Of a stretch of 64,000 nt of DNA, positions 17,270-25,749 are shown piece by piece. Position 1 is the stretch's first letter. Each line of letters begins with the position of its first letter. The translations under genes were made by a program, and so were the position numbers. The notes beneath the pieces were generated by a model. That model had not been told where the DNA came from, did no database searches, and was given only the letters and a program-made list of their open reading frames with translations. The DNA is from JALHFZ01 sp963674625 (lineage in GTDB: Bacteria; Synergistota; Synergistia; Synergistales; Aminobacteriaceae): the NCBI GenBank assembly GCA_963674625.2, contig CAXXXO010000004.1:682001-746000 (forward strand), in the 5' to 3' direction.

Positions 17270-17910
17270 ACATCCTGATTGCCGACGATCATAAAATTCT
17301 GAGGGAGGGACTCAAAGCCCTTCTTCGGCGACAGCCCGACATGACCGTGGCCGGCGAAGCCTCTGACGGTCTCGAGGCGGTGAACATGGTGAAAGCCCTT
17401 AAACCGAATGTGGTCGTCATGGATGTCATGATGCCGGTCATGAACGGTATCGACGCTTCCCTCGCCATAAAAGCATTCGACCCGGGAATTCAGATCGTTG
17501 CCCTTTCAATGTATGCGAATGCCAGCTTCGTCTACGAAATGTTCAAGGCGGGCGCATCGGCATTCCTGGTAAAAGACTGCGCCTTCGAAGAACTGGCGGA
17601 AGCGGTACGGGTCGTCAGCGCAGGGGAGAAATATGTGGGGGCCTGCCTCAAGAATCTGCTTTCCGACATGTTCCTCGACTCCCTTTCCGGAAGCAGGCAA
17701 AAGGCAGGCGACGAGGAGCTTTCCGCGAGGGAGATCGAAGTCCTGAGGCTTCTGGGGGAAGGACTCACGAACAAGGAGGCGGCGGACGCCCTTCATCTCA
17801 GCATCAATACGGTGGCGTGCCACCGGCAGAACATCATGAAGAAACTGGGACTGAAAAATACCGTGGAAATGACGAAATACGCCATCAGGAAAGGATATAT
17901 CAGCCTTTGA
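17266..17910 (+). CDS. NarL/FixJ-family response regulator
   Basis: This 214-residue protein has a receiver domain (about 1-120) with acidic pocket ADDHK, phospho-acceptor Asp in VVMDVMMP (near 54) and conserved Lys in FLVKDC. A LuxR helix-turn-helix follows (about 150-210; LSAREIEVLRLLGEGLTNKEAA ... TVACHRQNIMKKLG). Its start overlaps the kinase stop (ATGA), so the two form a cognate pair. Its likely targets are the flanking dctP and hutU units, which share a sequence motif. Confidence 0.95.
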   Translation: MNILIADDHKILREGLKALLRRQPDMTVAGEASDGLEAVNMVKALKPNVVVMDVMMPVMNGIDASLAIKAFDPGIQIVALSMYANASFVYEMFKAGASAFLVKDCAFEELAEAVRVVSAGEKYVGACLKNLLSDMFLDSLSGSRQKAGDEELSAREIEVLRLLGEGLTNKEAADALHLSINTVACHRQNIMKKLGLKNTVEMTKYAIRKGYISL

Positions 17911-17922
17911 GCGGAAGAAAAA

Positions 17923-17940
17923 AATAGTTGGTTCATACTA
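17923..17940 (+). promoter_or_regulatory. Candidate operator upstream of hutU (shared with dctP)
   Basis: AATAGT-TGGT-TCATACTA lies 12 bp after the response-regulator stop and 98 bp before the hutU ATG. It matches the dctP-upstream site at 16016-16033 in all 14 fixed bases. This suggests that hutU has its own regulated start site rather than depending on read-through from the regulator gene. Confidence 0.5.
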
Positions 17941-18037
17941 GAAGGTTCTTCCCCATCTCCTGAGTACAGAGGATGTTCAACCGGAGCCATTTGTCCTACC
18001 GTGGAGGAACAGTTTTTTTTCTCAGGAGGTATGATGA

Positions 18038-20080
18038 ATGGAAAATCTGGATTTCATGGCAATTCAAAAGGCAATGAAAGTCCGTCTCGACGATGACCTC
18101 CCCCCCAGCCTGACATTCAAGGAAGGTGTGCGGCGCGCTCCCGACCGGGGCTTTTCCCTGACTCCGGAGCAGGCGGAAACAGCCCTGAAAAATGCCCTCC
18201 GCTATATCCCGGTCCATCTCCATGAACAGCTCGCTCCGGAATTCATGGAAGAGCTGACCTCCCGCGGACGGATCTACGCATACCGCTACAGGCCTTCAGG
18301 AGCCATCAGGGGAAGACCGATTGACGAATACCGGGGACGGTGCCTCGAGGGGAAGGCCCTCCAGGTGATGATCGAGAACAATCTCGACTTCGATGTGGCT
18401 CTCTATCCCTATGAACTCGTCACCTACGGTGAATCGGGGCAGGTTTTTCAGAACTGGCTTCAGTATCGCCTCGTAAAAAAATACCTCGAAATTCTCGAAT
18501 CCGACCAGACCCTGGTGATTCATTCCGGACATCCCCTGGGTATCTTCAAATCTTCTCCGGAAGCTCCGAGGGTCATCAACACGAACGGGCTCATGGTGGG
18601 AACCTACGACAACTTCGCCGACTGGGAGGTCGCGGCCTCCATGGGGGTGACGAACTACGGCCAGATGACGGCGGGAGGATGGTTCTTCATCGGTCCTCAG
18701 GGGATCATCCACGGCTGCTACAACATGCTGCTCAATGCCGCGCGGAAGGCGGGGGTGGGAAGAGGAGACGACCTGCGGGGAGTGCTCTACGTCACCGCCG
18801 GAATCGGAAGCATCAGCAGCGCCCAGGGCAAGGCGGCGCAGATTGCGAAGTGCGTGGCGGTCATCGCGGAAGTAAACGACTCCATGATCGATTCGAAGGT
18901 TGAGAGAGGATGGCTGGACTTCGCCTCCGACGACCTCCCTCTGATCGCGGCAAAGGCCAAAGAAGCCCTCGAGAAGAAAGAGGCACTGGTCATCGCCTAC
19001 CGGGGCAATACGGTGGACCTTCTCGAGTACCTTGTGGAACATCACATTACCCCCTCCATTCTCTCCGATCAGACCTCCTGCCACATTCCCTACAGCGGGG
19101 GATATACTCCCCAGGGACTCTCCTTCGAAGAAAGCCGCGTTCTGCTCTCTTCGGACCGTCCCCGCCTCCGGGAACTGGTGGATCAAAGCCTCCGTCGGCA
19201 CTGGAAATGCATCAAGTCTCTCACGGACAGGGGTGCGTGGTTTCTCGAATACGGAAATTCCATCATGGAGGCCATGTACGACGCCGGTGTGACGGAGCTT
19301 TCCCGAAACGGCAGAGACAAGAAGGACGGATTTATCTTCCCCGACTTCATCGAGGCGATCACTGGACCGGAGCTCTTCGACTACGGCTACGGCCCCTTCC
19401 GGTGGGTCTGCCTCAGCGGAAAACCGGAGGATCTCGCCGCAACCGACAGGGCGGCCCTGGGCTGCATCGATCCGAAGAAACGCCCCCAGGACAAAGATAA
19501 CTACAACTGGATCCGCGAGGCGGGAAAAAACAATCTCGTCATCGGAACGCAGGCGAGAATGCTCTACCAGGATCTCTCCGGCCGGATGGCCATCTCTCTC
19601 AGGTTCAACGAACTGGTCCGGAGAGGAGAAGTCGGTCCCATCATGATCGGGCGGGATCACCATGACACTGGAGGAGCTGACTGTCCGACGAGGGAGACGG
19701 CCAACATCCGCGACGGAAGCAACGTCACTGCCGACATGTCCGCCCACTGCTTCGCCGGAGACGCCGCGAGGGGAATGACCTTCGTCTCCCTTCACAACGG
19801 AGGCGGTGTGGGGATCGGCAGAAGCATCCACTGCGGATTCGCCCTCCTTCTCGACGGAAGCGAGAGAGTGGATGGGATCATCCGGAACGGCATCCGGTGG
19901 GATGTCATGGGAGGAGTGGCCCGGCGGTCATGGGCACGGAATCCCCATGCCATGGAGGCCGCAGCAGAGCATAACCGCAATTCCTCCGACATTCTCACTC
20001 TCCCATGGATTGCCGACGACAAGCTCGTGAAGGACGTGGTCCGGAACTTTCATCCCTCCACCATGAAGGGGTCGGAATAA
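18038..20080 (+). CDS. hutU: Urocanate hydratase, long form
   Basis: This 680-residue protein matches urocanase along its length, including GKALQVMIENNLDFDVALYP, VIHSGHPLGIF, NYGQMTAGGWFFIGPQGI and, near the end, LHNGGGVGIGRSIHCGF. It adds water to urocanate using tightly bound NAD+ as electrophile, giving imidazolone propionate. It is about 120 residues longer than the E. coli/Pseudomonas type (about 555) and close in size to the animal type. No hutH, hutI or hutG is nearby, so it is not part of a standard histidine operon here. The ATG at 18038 follows CAGGAGG. It overlaps the next oxidoreductase by 1 bp (TAATG). Confidence 0.93.
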   Translation: MENLDFMAIQKAMKVRLDDDLPPSLTFKEGVRRAPDRGFSLTPEQAETALKNALRYIPVHLHEQLAPEFMEELTSRGRIYAYRYRPSGAIRGRPIDEYRGRCLEGKALQVMIENNLDFDVALYPYELVTYGESGQVFQNWLQYRLVKKYLEILESDQTLVIHSGHPLGIFKSSPEAPRVINTNGLMVGTYDNFADWEVAASMGVTNYGQMTAGGWFFIGPQGIIHGCYNMLLNAARKAGVGRGDDLRGVLYVTAGIGSISSAQGKAAQIAKCVAVIAEVNDSMIDSKVERGWLDFASDDLPLIAAKAKEALEKKEALVIAYRGNTVDLLEYLVEHHITPSILSDQTSCHIPYSGGYTPQGLSFEESRVLLSSDRPRLRELVDQSLRRHWKCIKSLTDRGAWFLEYGNSIMEAMYDAGVTELSRNGRDKKDGFIFPDFIEAITGPELFDYGYGPFRWVCLSGKPEDLAATDRAALGCIDPKKRPQDKDNYNWIREAGKNNLVIGTQARMLYQDLSGRMAISLRFNELVRRGEVGPIMIGRDHHDTGGADCPTRETANIRDGSNVTADMSAHCFAGDAARGMTFVSLHNGGGVGIGRSIHCGFALLLDGSERVDGIIRNGIRWDVMGGVARRSWARNPHAMEAAAEHNRNSSDILTLPWIADDKLVKDVVRNFHPSTMKGSE

Positions 20081-22068
20081 TGTACGACATGCTCTTCGAA
20101 CCAATGCGGATCGGCTCTCTCCAGCTCAAAAACCGAATCTCCCTGGCTCCCATGGGTCTCAGCGGCCTTGTCACCTCCGAAGGAGGGTTCACTCCGAGAG
20201 GTGTGGAATACTTCGTGGAACGGGCCCGGAACCAGGTGGGACTTCTGATCACGGGATGCGCGAAGGTGGAGCATGAGATAGAACCCTTCGTCATGCCCTC
20301 CCAGCCCAATCCAGCCTATAATCCGGCCCATTTCATTCAGACTTCCATAGAGATGACAGAGAGAATCCATTCCTACGGAAGCAAAATTTTCCTCCAGATG
20401 ACCCTTGGTTTCGGACGGGTCGTTCATCCCGAGACGGCGCTGAAAAACCCCGTCTCGCCCTCCCCCATGCCGAATTTCTGGAACCCTTCGGTCATGTGCC
20501 GGGAACTCTCCACGGAGGAAGTGGAATACCTCATCGAAAAATTTGCGAAAGCCGCAGTGATCGCAAGGGAAAGCGGATTCGACGGCGTGGAGGTCCACGC
20601 CGTCCACGAAGGATATCTCCTTGACCAGTTCACCCTCCCCTACTTCAACCAGAGGACGGACAAATACGGAGGAAGCCCCGAAAACCGACTGCGGGCACCC
20701 ATCGAACTGGTGCAGCGAACGAAGGCTCTTGCGGGTTCCGATTTTCCGGTCACTCTGCGCTACGGCGTCAAGAGCTACATGAAGGGAGATCATCTGGGCA
20801 TTCTTCCCGGTGAAGACGCTGTCGAGATCGGCAGGGACATTCCTGAAGGGCTTGAAGTCGCAATGATCCTCGAAAAGGCGGGATACGACGGATTCAACGC
20901 CGACGGCGGCGTATACGATTCATGGTACTGGGCCCATCCCCCTATGTATATGGCCGAGGGAACGTATCTTCATCTCACGAAGGCACTCAAGACGGCGGTG
21001 TCCGTTCCGGTGATCGCCGCAGGGAAGATGGGAAATCCCGAGCTTGCGGAAAGAGCTCTTCAGGAAGGATGGGCGGACGGAATTTCCCTCGGCAGGCCGC
21101 TCCTCGCCGATCCACTGTGGGCGGGAAAAGTCCGTTCGGCTCGTACGCAGACCATCAGGCCATGCATAGGATGCCATGAGGCATGCCTGAAACGGATCGC
21201 CCGCTGCAAGCCCCTGAGCTGCGCGGTCAATCCCCAGGCCGGCAGAGAAAGGGAATATGCAGTCTCGAAGGCTGAAAAACCCTCGGTGGTTCACGTCATC
21301 GGCGGTGGCATTGCCGGGATGGAGGCGGCAAGGATCTCAGCCCTCCGGGGACATGAGGTTTTTCTCTTCGAAAGCACCGGAGCGCTCGGCGGACATGTCA
21401 TGGAGGGATGCGTTCCGGACTTCAAGGAGGACGACAAAAAACTCCTCGAATGGTATCGCCGGGAGATGAAAGAACTCCAGGTGAACGTCACGACCGGCGC
21501 GGCCATGGGAGTCGACGAGATTCTCGCCCTTCATCCCCGCACAGTCTTTCTTGCCACGGGCTCGAAACCCATCATTCCTCCTATTCCGGGTTTGAATCCT
21601 CAGGAAGACCGCATCTGCACCACCCGTCAGGCCCTTCTCGGAGAAAAGCCTCTTGGAGAAAAGGTCCTCATCATCGGAGGAGGCCTTGTTGGGTGCGAAC
21701 TCTCCCTCTGGCTTTCTCAGAGCGGAAGGGATGTCACGATACTGGAGCGCCTTTCCGGACTCATGGCGGTGGGAGATGTAGCCCTTCCCAATAAAATGAT
21801 GCTTCAGGAACTTCTCGAATTCAGAAAGATCCCCGCCTTTACCGAGACATCGGTGACCCGGATCACGCCGGAAGGTGTTCTCACCGGGGACGGAGGAACG
21901 TTCTCCGCAGACACCATCATCTTTGCCACGGGCTATCGGTCGGAGAACAGCCTCTACGAGGCTCTTTCCAAAAAGGTCCCCAATACATGGCTCATCGGCG
22001 ACGCTCTTCGGCCCGTCAACATCAAACATGCCATATGGACCGCCTACGAGGTGGCCGGCCGGGTGTAG
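20080..22068 (+). CDS. Old-yellow-enzyme/2,4-dienoyl-CoA-reductase-type FMN, 4Fe-4S, FAD oxidoreductase
   Basis: This 662-residue protein has an FMN TIM barrel (about 1-350; MRIGSLQLKNRISLAPMG, HAVHEGYLLDQF, EGWADGISLGRPLLADP). It continues with a C-x2-C-x3-C-x11-C cluster motif (CIGCHEACLKRIARCKPLSC, near 362) and two Rossmann loops (VIGGGIAGMEAA near 407; LIIGGGLVGCELSLWL near 530). That is the architecture of enzymes that reduce activated C=C bonds with NAD(P)H, such as dienoyl-CoA reductase and bile-acid enzymes. Its ATG shares one base with the hutU stop, implying coupled translation. I infer it acts on urocanate or a urocanase product. ATG 20005 lies in hutU and is rejected. Confidence 0.88.
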   Translation: MYDMLFEPMRIGSLQLKNRISLAPMGLSGLVTSEGGFTPRGVEYFVERARNQVGLLITGCAKVEHEIEPFVMPSQPNPAYNPAHFIQTSIEMTERIHSYGSKIFLQMTLGFGRVVHPETALKNPVSPSPMPNFWNPSVMCRELSTEEVEYLIEKFAKAAVIARESGFDGVEVHAVHEGYLLDQFTLPYFNQRTDKYGGSPENRLRAPIELVQRTKALAGSDFPVTLRYGVKSYMKGDHLGILPGEDAVEIGRDIPEGLEVAMILEKAGYDGFNADGGVYDSWYWAHPPMYMAEGTYLHLTKALKTAVSVPVIAAGKMGNPELAERALQEGWADGISLGRPLLADPLWAGKVRSARTQTIRPCIGCHEACLKRIARCKPLSCAVNPQAGREREYAVSKAEKPSVVHVIGGGIAGMEAARISALRGHEVFLFESTGALGGHVMEGCVPDFKEDDKKLLEWYRREMKELQVNVTTGAAMGVDEILALHPRTVFLATGSKPIIPPIPGLNPQEDRICTTRQALLGEKPLGEKVLIIGGGLVGCELSLWLSQSGRDVTILERLSGLMAVGDVALPNKMMLQELLEFRKIPAFTETSVTRITPEGVLTGDGGTFSADTIIFATGYRSENSLYEALSKKVPNTWLIGDALRPVNIKHAIWTAYEVAGRV

Positions 22069-22083
22069 CAAAAGCCAACGCGA

Positions 22084-22113
22084 AAGGCCCCCGAGGCAGC
22101 CTCGGGGGCCTTT
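22084..22113 (+). terminator. Rho-independent terminator after the hutU operon
   Basis: AAGGCCCCCGAGG pairs with CCTCGGGGGCCTTT around a short loop, followed by TTTCTT, 16 bp after the oxidoreductase stop. The reverse strand has an A/T-poor flank, so it mainly serves the plus strand. Confidence 0.85.
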
Positions 22114-22153
22114 CTTCCATACCCTGTCCGTGCCTTGAATTATTCCTCCGACA

Positions 22154-23146
22154 TTACCGGGCGAAATCGAAGCACTGGTCAATATTTATTTCCGCAGCCC
22201 GCTCCAGCACGACGGAGGCGACCGCAACATCCATGGCCCCTGTACCGATGGGAATGCAGAGGATTCGGGAATTGGGGGAAGCAGTGATCTTTTTTGTTCC
22301 GGCGGCAAGCTCTCCCAGGGTGGCGTCGATGGAGTCTTCCGTAATTTTTCCTGCCTCGGCGAGTTCCTTCAGGGCGCCCCGGTGAAGACACTGGGCGACG
22401 TGGTCCACCACGATGAAGTCTGCCGAGAGAAGGGCTTCGTCCCGGCACTCCTTGTAGGATCCCATGGGGAAAAGCACCGTCCCCGGGGCGAACCACTCCT
22501 TCCGGAAGAAGCCGTCCTTGGCATGGGTCACCGTGATGACGGCGTCCCCGACAGCAGCCTCCTCGGGACAGGCGCAGATCGTGATTTTTCCCGTGACCTT
22601 CGGTTCCATCTCACGGCGGAACCGCTCCGCCGCCTCGGGGTTCAGATCATAGACCCGAAGTTCGTCGATGGAGAAGACCTCGGAGATGGCCTCCGTCTGG
22701 GTTCTTCCCTGAACACCCGCGCCGAAGAGCCCCACGGTAAGGGATTTTCTCTCGGGGTAGAGATATTTCAGCGCCACGGCGGTCTGGGCGCCGGTCCGCA
22801 TATTGGTGATGCAGGTTCCGTCGAGCACCCCGGTGAAGATGCCGTTCCGGGGATTGACGAGGACGATGATGGCGCTCACGTAAGGAAGCCCCTGCGCAGG
22901 ATTGTCCATCCATCCGCCCGCCCACTTGATCCCCGCCGTGTCGGTCCACCCCACGTAGGCGGGCATGGAGTTGATGTCGGCATGATAGGGTGGGAAGGGT
23001 CCGCTTTCTCCGAGGTCCAGCGTCCCCTTGGCGGGGTTGATCACCGTACCCTCTCCCATTCCCCGGTAGGTCTTGTCGAGAATTTCCACCACGTCCTTCA
23101 TGGAGATCAGCGATTCCACGTCGGACCTGCACAGCAGTCGAGCCAT
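22154..23146 (-). CDS. Ornithine cyclodeaminase / mu-crystallin family enzyme
   Basis: This 330-residue protein has the family fold: substrate-side residues GIKWAGGWMDNP (near 74) and LDGTCITNMRTGAQTAVALKYL (near 110), then the NAD loop VGLFGAGVQGRTQ (near 138). Members include ornithine cyclodeaminase, alanine dehydrogenase and delta1-pyrroline/piperideine-2-carboxylate (ketimine) reductases. The specific reaction cannot be set from sequence. It follows the binding-protein gene by 25 bp and probably shares its transcript. Loss or reduction of a C=N bond on an imported amino acid is the likely role. Confidence 0.87.
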   Translation of the reverse strand: MARLLCRSDVESLISMKDVVEILDKTYRGMGEGTVINPAKGTLDLGESGPFPPYHADINSMPAYVGWTDTAGIKWAGGWMDNPAQGLPYVSAIIVLVNPRNGIFTGVLDGTCITNMRTGAQTAVALKYLYPERKSLTVGLFGAGVQGRTQTEAISEVFSIDELRVYDLNPEAAERFRREMEPKVTGKITICACPEEAAVGDAVITVTHAKDGFFRKEWFAPGTVLFPMGSYKECRDEALLSADFIVVDHVAQCLHRGALKELAEAGKITEDSIDATLGELAAGTKKITASPNSRILCIPIGTGAMDVAVASVVLERAAEINIDQCFDFAR

Positions 23147-23171
23147 TCCGTCCCTTCTTTCCAGGAAAAAA

Positions 23172-23948
23172 CTAATCGATGAGATATTTTTTCTTCAGTG
23201 CCGCGAGTTCTCCGTTATTCTTCATGGTCTCGATGGCGCCGTTCAGTGCCTTCAGAAAGGCTTCGTCTCCCTTGGGAAGGGCCAGGGCGATTCCTTCACC
23301 CTCCTTGTTGATGAAATTACGGAATCCGATCTTCAGCTTGTCTCCGAATTCCTTGTTGTTCCTGAGGTAGGCGTTGGCCACGGTCAGATTCAGCACGCAG
23401 AAGTCTCCCCTGCCGAGGGTAATTTCCATGAGGGCGTCGTCGTTCTTCTGAAATCTTTTGATCTCCTTCGGAAGCTCCGTCTTGGTGATGAAGGTGTCCT
23501 GGGCGGTTCCCATCTGGACAGTGGCGATCTTTCCCTTGAGATCCTCCAGTTTCGAGATGGAACCGTCATCGCTCCGGACGACGAAGGCATTCTCGATGTC
23601 GTAGTATACGGACGTGAAGTCGACTTTTTTCTTCCGTTCTTCCGTGTTCGTCATCCCCGCGGCCACGAGGTCGATCTTCCCTGTCATGAGGGAGGGAATG
23701 AGACCGTCGAAGGCCATATCCACGATCTCGATCTTTTTTCCGAGATGTTTTCCGATGGTTTTCACCACGTCGATATCGTACCCGAGGATTTCATTCTTTT
23801 CGTTGCGGTATTCGAAGGGAGGATAGGTCGCCTCGGTCCCCACCTGAATGACTTCCTTTTCCATGACGGAAGCGGCCAGAGCAGCCGTTCCCGAAAGAAG
23901 AAATACACCGAGAGCCAGAACAAGAGCCGGAATCATAAATCGTTTCAT
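23172..23948 (-). CDS. Amino-acid ABC transporter substrate-binding protein (family 3), orphan
   Basis: This 258-residue protein has a signal peptide (MKRFMIPALVLALGVFLLSG to about 26) and the family 3 core: VGTEATYPPFEYRNEKNEILGYDIDV, where the aromatic and Asp residues bind the amino-acid ligand. No permease or ATPase gene adjoins it, so it either works with a distant permease or acts as a sensor. The ATG at 23948 lies eight bases after GGAGGTG; a GTG three codons upstream is too close to the ribosome site. Confidence 0.9.
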   Translation of the reverse strand: MKRFMIPALVLALGVFLLSGTAALAASVMEKEVIQVGTEATYPPFEYRNEKNEILGYDIDVVKTIGKHLGKKIEIVDMAFDGLIPSLMTGKIDLVAAGMTNTEERKKKVDFTSVYYDIENAFVVRSDDGSISKLEDLKGKIATVQMGTAQDTFITKTELPKEIKRFQKNDDALMEITLGRGDFCVLNLTVANAYLRNNKEFGDKLKIGFRNFINKEGEGIALALPKGDEAFLKALNGAIETMKNNGELAALKKKYLID

Positions 23949-24001
23949 TTCAAACACACCTCCGCGAGTGATATTATTGTCCCTGAACTTTGAGCCGATA
24001 G

Positions 24002-24030
24002 ATTATAATACGGTTTTGTATTTTCGTCCA
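24002..24030 (-). promoter_or_regulatory. Promoter for the binding-protein/cyclodeaminase unit
   Basis: Minus-strand TGGACG (24030-24025), 17-bp spacer, TATAAT (24007-24002). The -10 core ATTATAAT also reads as TATAAT on the plus strand (24004-24009), toward the opine dehydrogenase gene, although no good plus-strand -35 box is seen. Confidence 0.5.
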
Positions 24031-24071
24031 GAATGTATTTATGTTCACATGGAGAAGGAGAGGTGCAGAAA

Positions 24072-25157
24072 ATGAAAAAAATTACCGTTATAGGAGCAGG
24101 CAACGGCGGCCAAGCCCTGGCCGGAGATTTGGCGTCAAAGGGTTTCGCCGTGACGCTCTTCGAACACCCCGATTTTCGGGAAAAAATCCGCTCTCTCGAA
24201 GAAACCCGCACGATCACCCTGACGGGAGCCCTGTCGGCCACGGGGCAGCTGTCCGGGGTGACCACCGATCCGGAGGAAGCCCTGCAGGAGGCGGATCTGC
24301 TTTATTTTCTCGCCCCATCCTTCGCCCAGGAGGGAATGTTCGGCCTTCTCGCCCCTCATTTCCGCAAAGGACAATTTCTGCTTCTTCTTCCGGGCAATTT
24401 CGGCTCCCTCGTGCTGAGGAACCGCCTCGCGGAGCTGAAGACGGACACGCTTCCGGCCCTGGCCGAAGGGGACACCATGCCCTACGCCTGCCGCATCGAA
24501 GCCCCGGGGGTGGTCAACATCTGGGGGATCAAGAATTTCATGTCCGCCTCCGCTCTTCCGGCGAAGGATACCCCTTCTTTTCTCGAAGCGGTCCGCCCCT
24601 TTTTCCCCATTCCCCTCCGGCCCGCGGCAAACGTCCTCGCCATCGGTCTTTTCAACACCAACATGATCCTTCACTGCTCCACCATGATCATGAATGCCGG
24701 GAGGATCGAGTCTGAAAAAGGAAACTTCCGCTTCTACGGCGAGGGGATGACCGAGTCCGTCTGCTCCGTCATGGAGGCCATGGACGCCGAGAGGATCGCC
24801 GTGGGGCGTGCCATCGGGCTCGACCTTCTTTCAACCCTCGACGACATGAAAGATCTCTATTCCCTCTCCGGAGACACCCTTCGGGAGGCGATTCTGAACA
24901 ACGACGCCTACTGCGGCCACGGAACCGACGCCCCCTCCTCCATGGCCTACCGCTATCTCTCCGAGGACGTTCCCTTTCTTCTCGTGCCGACGGCGGAGCT
25001 TGGCCGGGCCCTCGGAGTGGCGACCCCCGCCATGAACGCCATCATCCATCTGGCGGGGGTCATTAACGGAAAGGACTACCGGAAGACAGGGCTGACCCTG
25101 AAGAAGATGGGGCTCGATAGTCTCTCAGGGGAGGAAATTCTCCGGCGGATTGCCTGA
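24072..25157 (+). CDS. NAD/NADP octopine/nopaline (opine) dehydrogenase family protein
   Basis: This 361-residue protein starts MKKITVIGAGNGGQALAGD, a Rossmann loop, and has the all-helical C-terminal opine dehydrogenase domain (about 190-345). That domain contains the conserved NTNMILHCSTMIMNAGRIE with the His-Asn catalytic region. The family reductively joins an amino acid with a keto acid, or the reverse. The ATG at 24072 follows GGAGAGGTG; the earlier start at 24033 has no support. It is divergent from the binding-protein/cyclodeaminase unit across a spacer with a shared -10 core. Confidence 0.88.
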   Translation: MKKITVIGAGNGGQALAGDLASKGFAVTLFEHPDFREKIRSLEETRTITLTGALSATGQLSGVTTDPEEALQEADLLYFLAPSFAQEGMFGLLAPHFRKGQFLLLLPGNFGSLVLRNRLAELKTDTLPALAEGDTMPYACRIEAPGVVNIWGIKNFMSASALPAKDTPSFLEAVRPFFPIPLRPAANVLAIGLFNTNMILHCSTMIMNAGRIESEKGNFRFYGEGMTESVCSVMEAMDAERIAVGRAIGLDLLSTLDDMKDLYSLSGDTLREAILNNDAYCGHGTDAPSSMAYRYLSEDVPFLLVPTAELGRALGVATPAMNAIIHLAGVINGKDYRKTGLTLKKMGLDSLSGEEILRRIA

Positions 25158-25165
25158 GGAAAAAT

Positions 25166-25747
25166 CTACTTCACCCGCTCCTCGGGGTTGCGCTTCAGGT
25201 TTTTGCGGAGATACTGGCTGTAGAGCACTGCCACGGGGTTGTGCCCGAGGACCCGGTCCTTCACCACGAAGGTGGTGACCGGTGCCTTCGAGTGGCGGTA
25301 GAAGAGGCTGTCGTGGCCGACGCAGAGGCCGAGGACGATGTTGAGCTGACTACCCGACTCGTCGAGCTGCCGGGCCTGTTCGGCAGGATTGCAGGAGATT
25401 TCTCCGAGCCAGGGGCGGCGGGCGGCGTTCACGTCGTCCTTTTTCATGGATGAGACTTTGCAGCAGGCCGAGAAAACCTCGAACTCCTCCGAGAGAATCT
25501 TTCCGAGCATGGCCGCCTCGTCCCTGAAGCCCACGCAGAAGGCGATTCCGAGCTTCGTGAAGCTCATTCTCCGGGCGAACTCCATGATCTCCTCGAGGCG
25601 GTTCAGGGTGCAGTAGTAGATGGCCTCCACATCGGCGGCGGTCTTGAGCAGCTTCAGGTCTTCCTCGCTGTAGAGGTCGAGGCTTCCGAATTCCCTGCAG
25701 GGGTCTCCGGTGGAGCACCCCTTCGTATCGCACAGATGGCATTTCAT
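25166..25747 (-). CDS. DUF1847 cysteine-rich (metal-binding) protein
   Basis: This 193-residue protein starts MKCHLCDTKGCSTGDPC, a cluster of cysteines that fits metal or Fe-S binding, and keeps further Cys in IAFCVGF, SACCKVSS, ISCNPAEQ and GLCVGHDSLF. This is the DUF1847 family, frequent in anaerobes and of unknown function. Its stop is 8 bp from the convergent opine dehydrogenase stop, and its start is 2 bp from the stop of the upstream FAD oxidoreductase, so those two are probably co-transcribed. Confidence 0.85.
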   Translation of the reverse strand: MKCHLCDTKGCSTGDPCREFGSLDLYSEEDLKLLKTAADVEAIYYCTLNRLEEIMEFARRMSFTKLGIAFCVGFRDEAAMLGKILSEEFEVFSACCKVSSMKKDDVNAARRPWLGEISCNPAEQARQLDESGSQLNIVLGLCVGHDSLFYRHSKAPVTTFVVKDRVLGHNPVAVLYSQYLRKNLKRNPEERVK

Positions 25748-25749
25748 TA

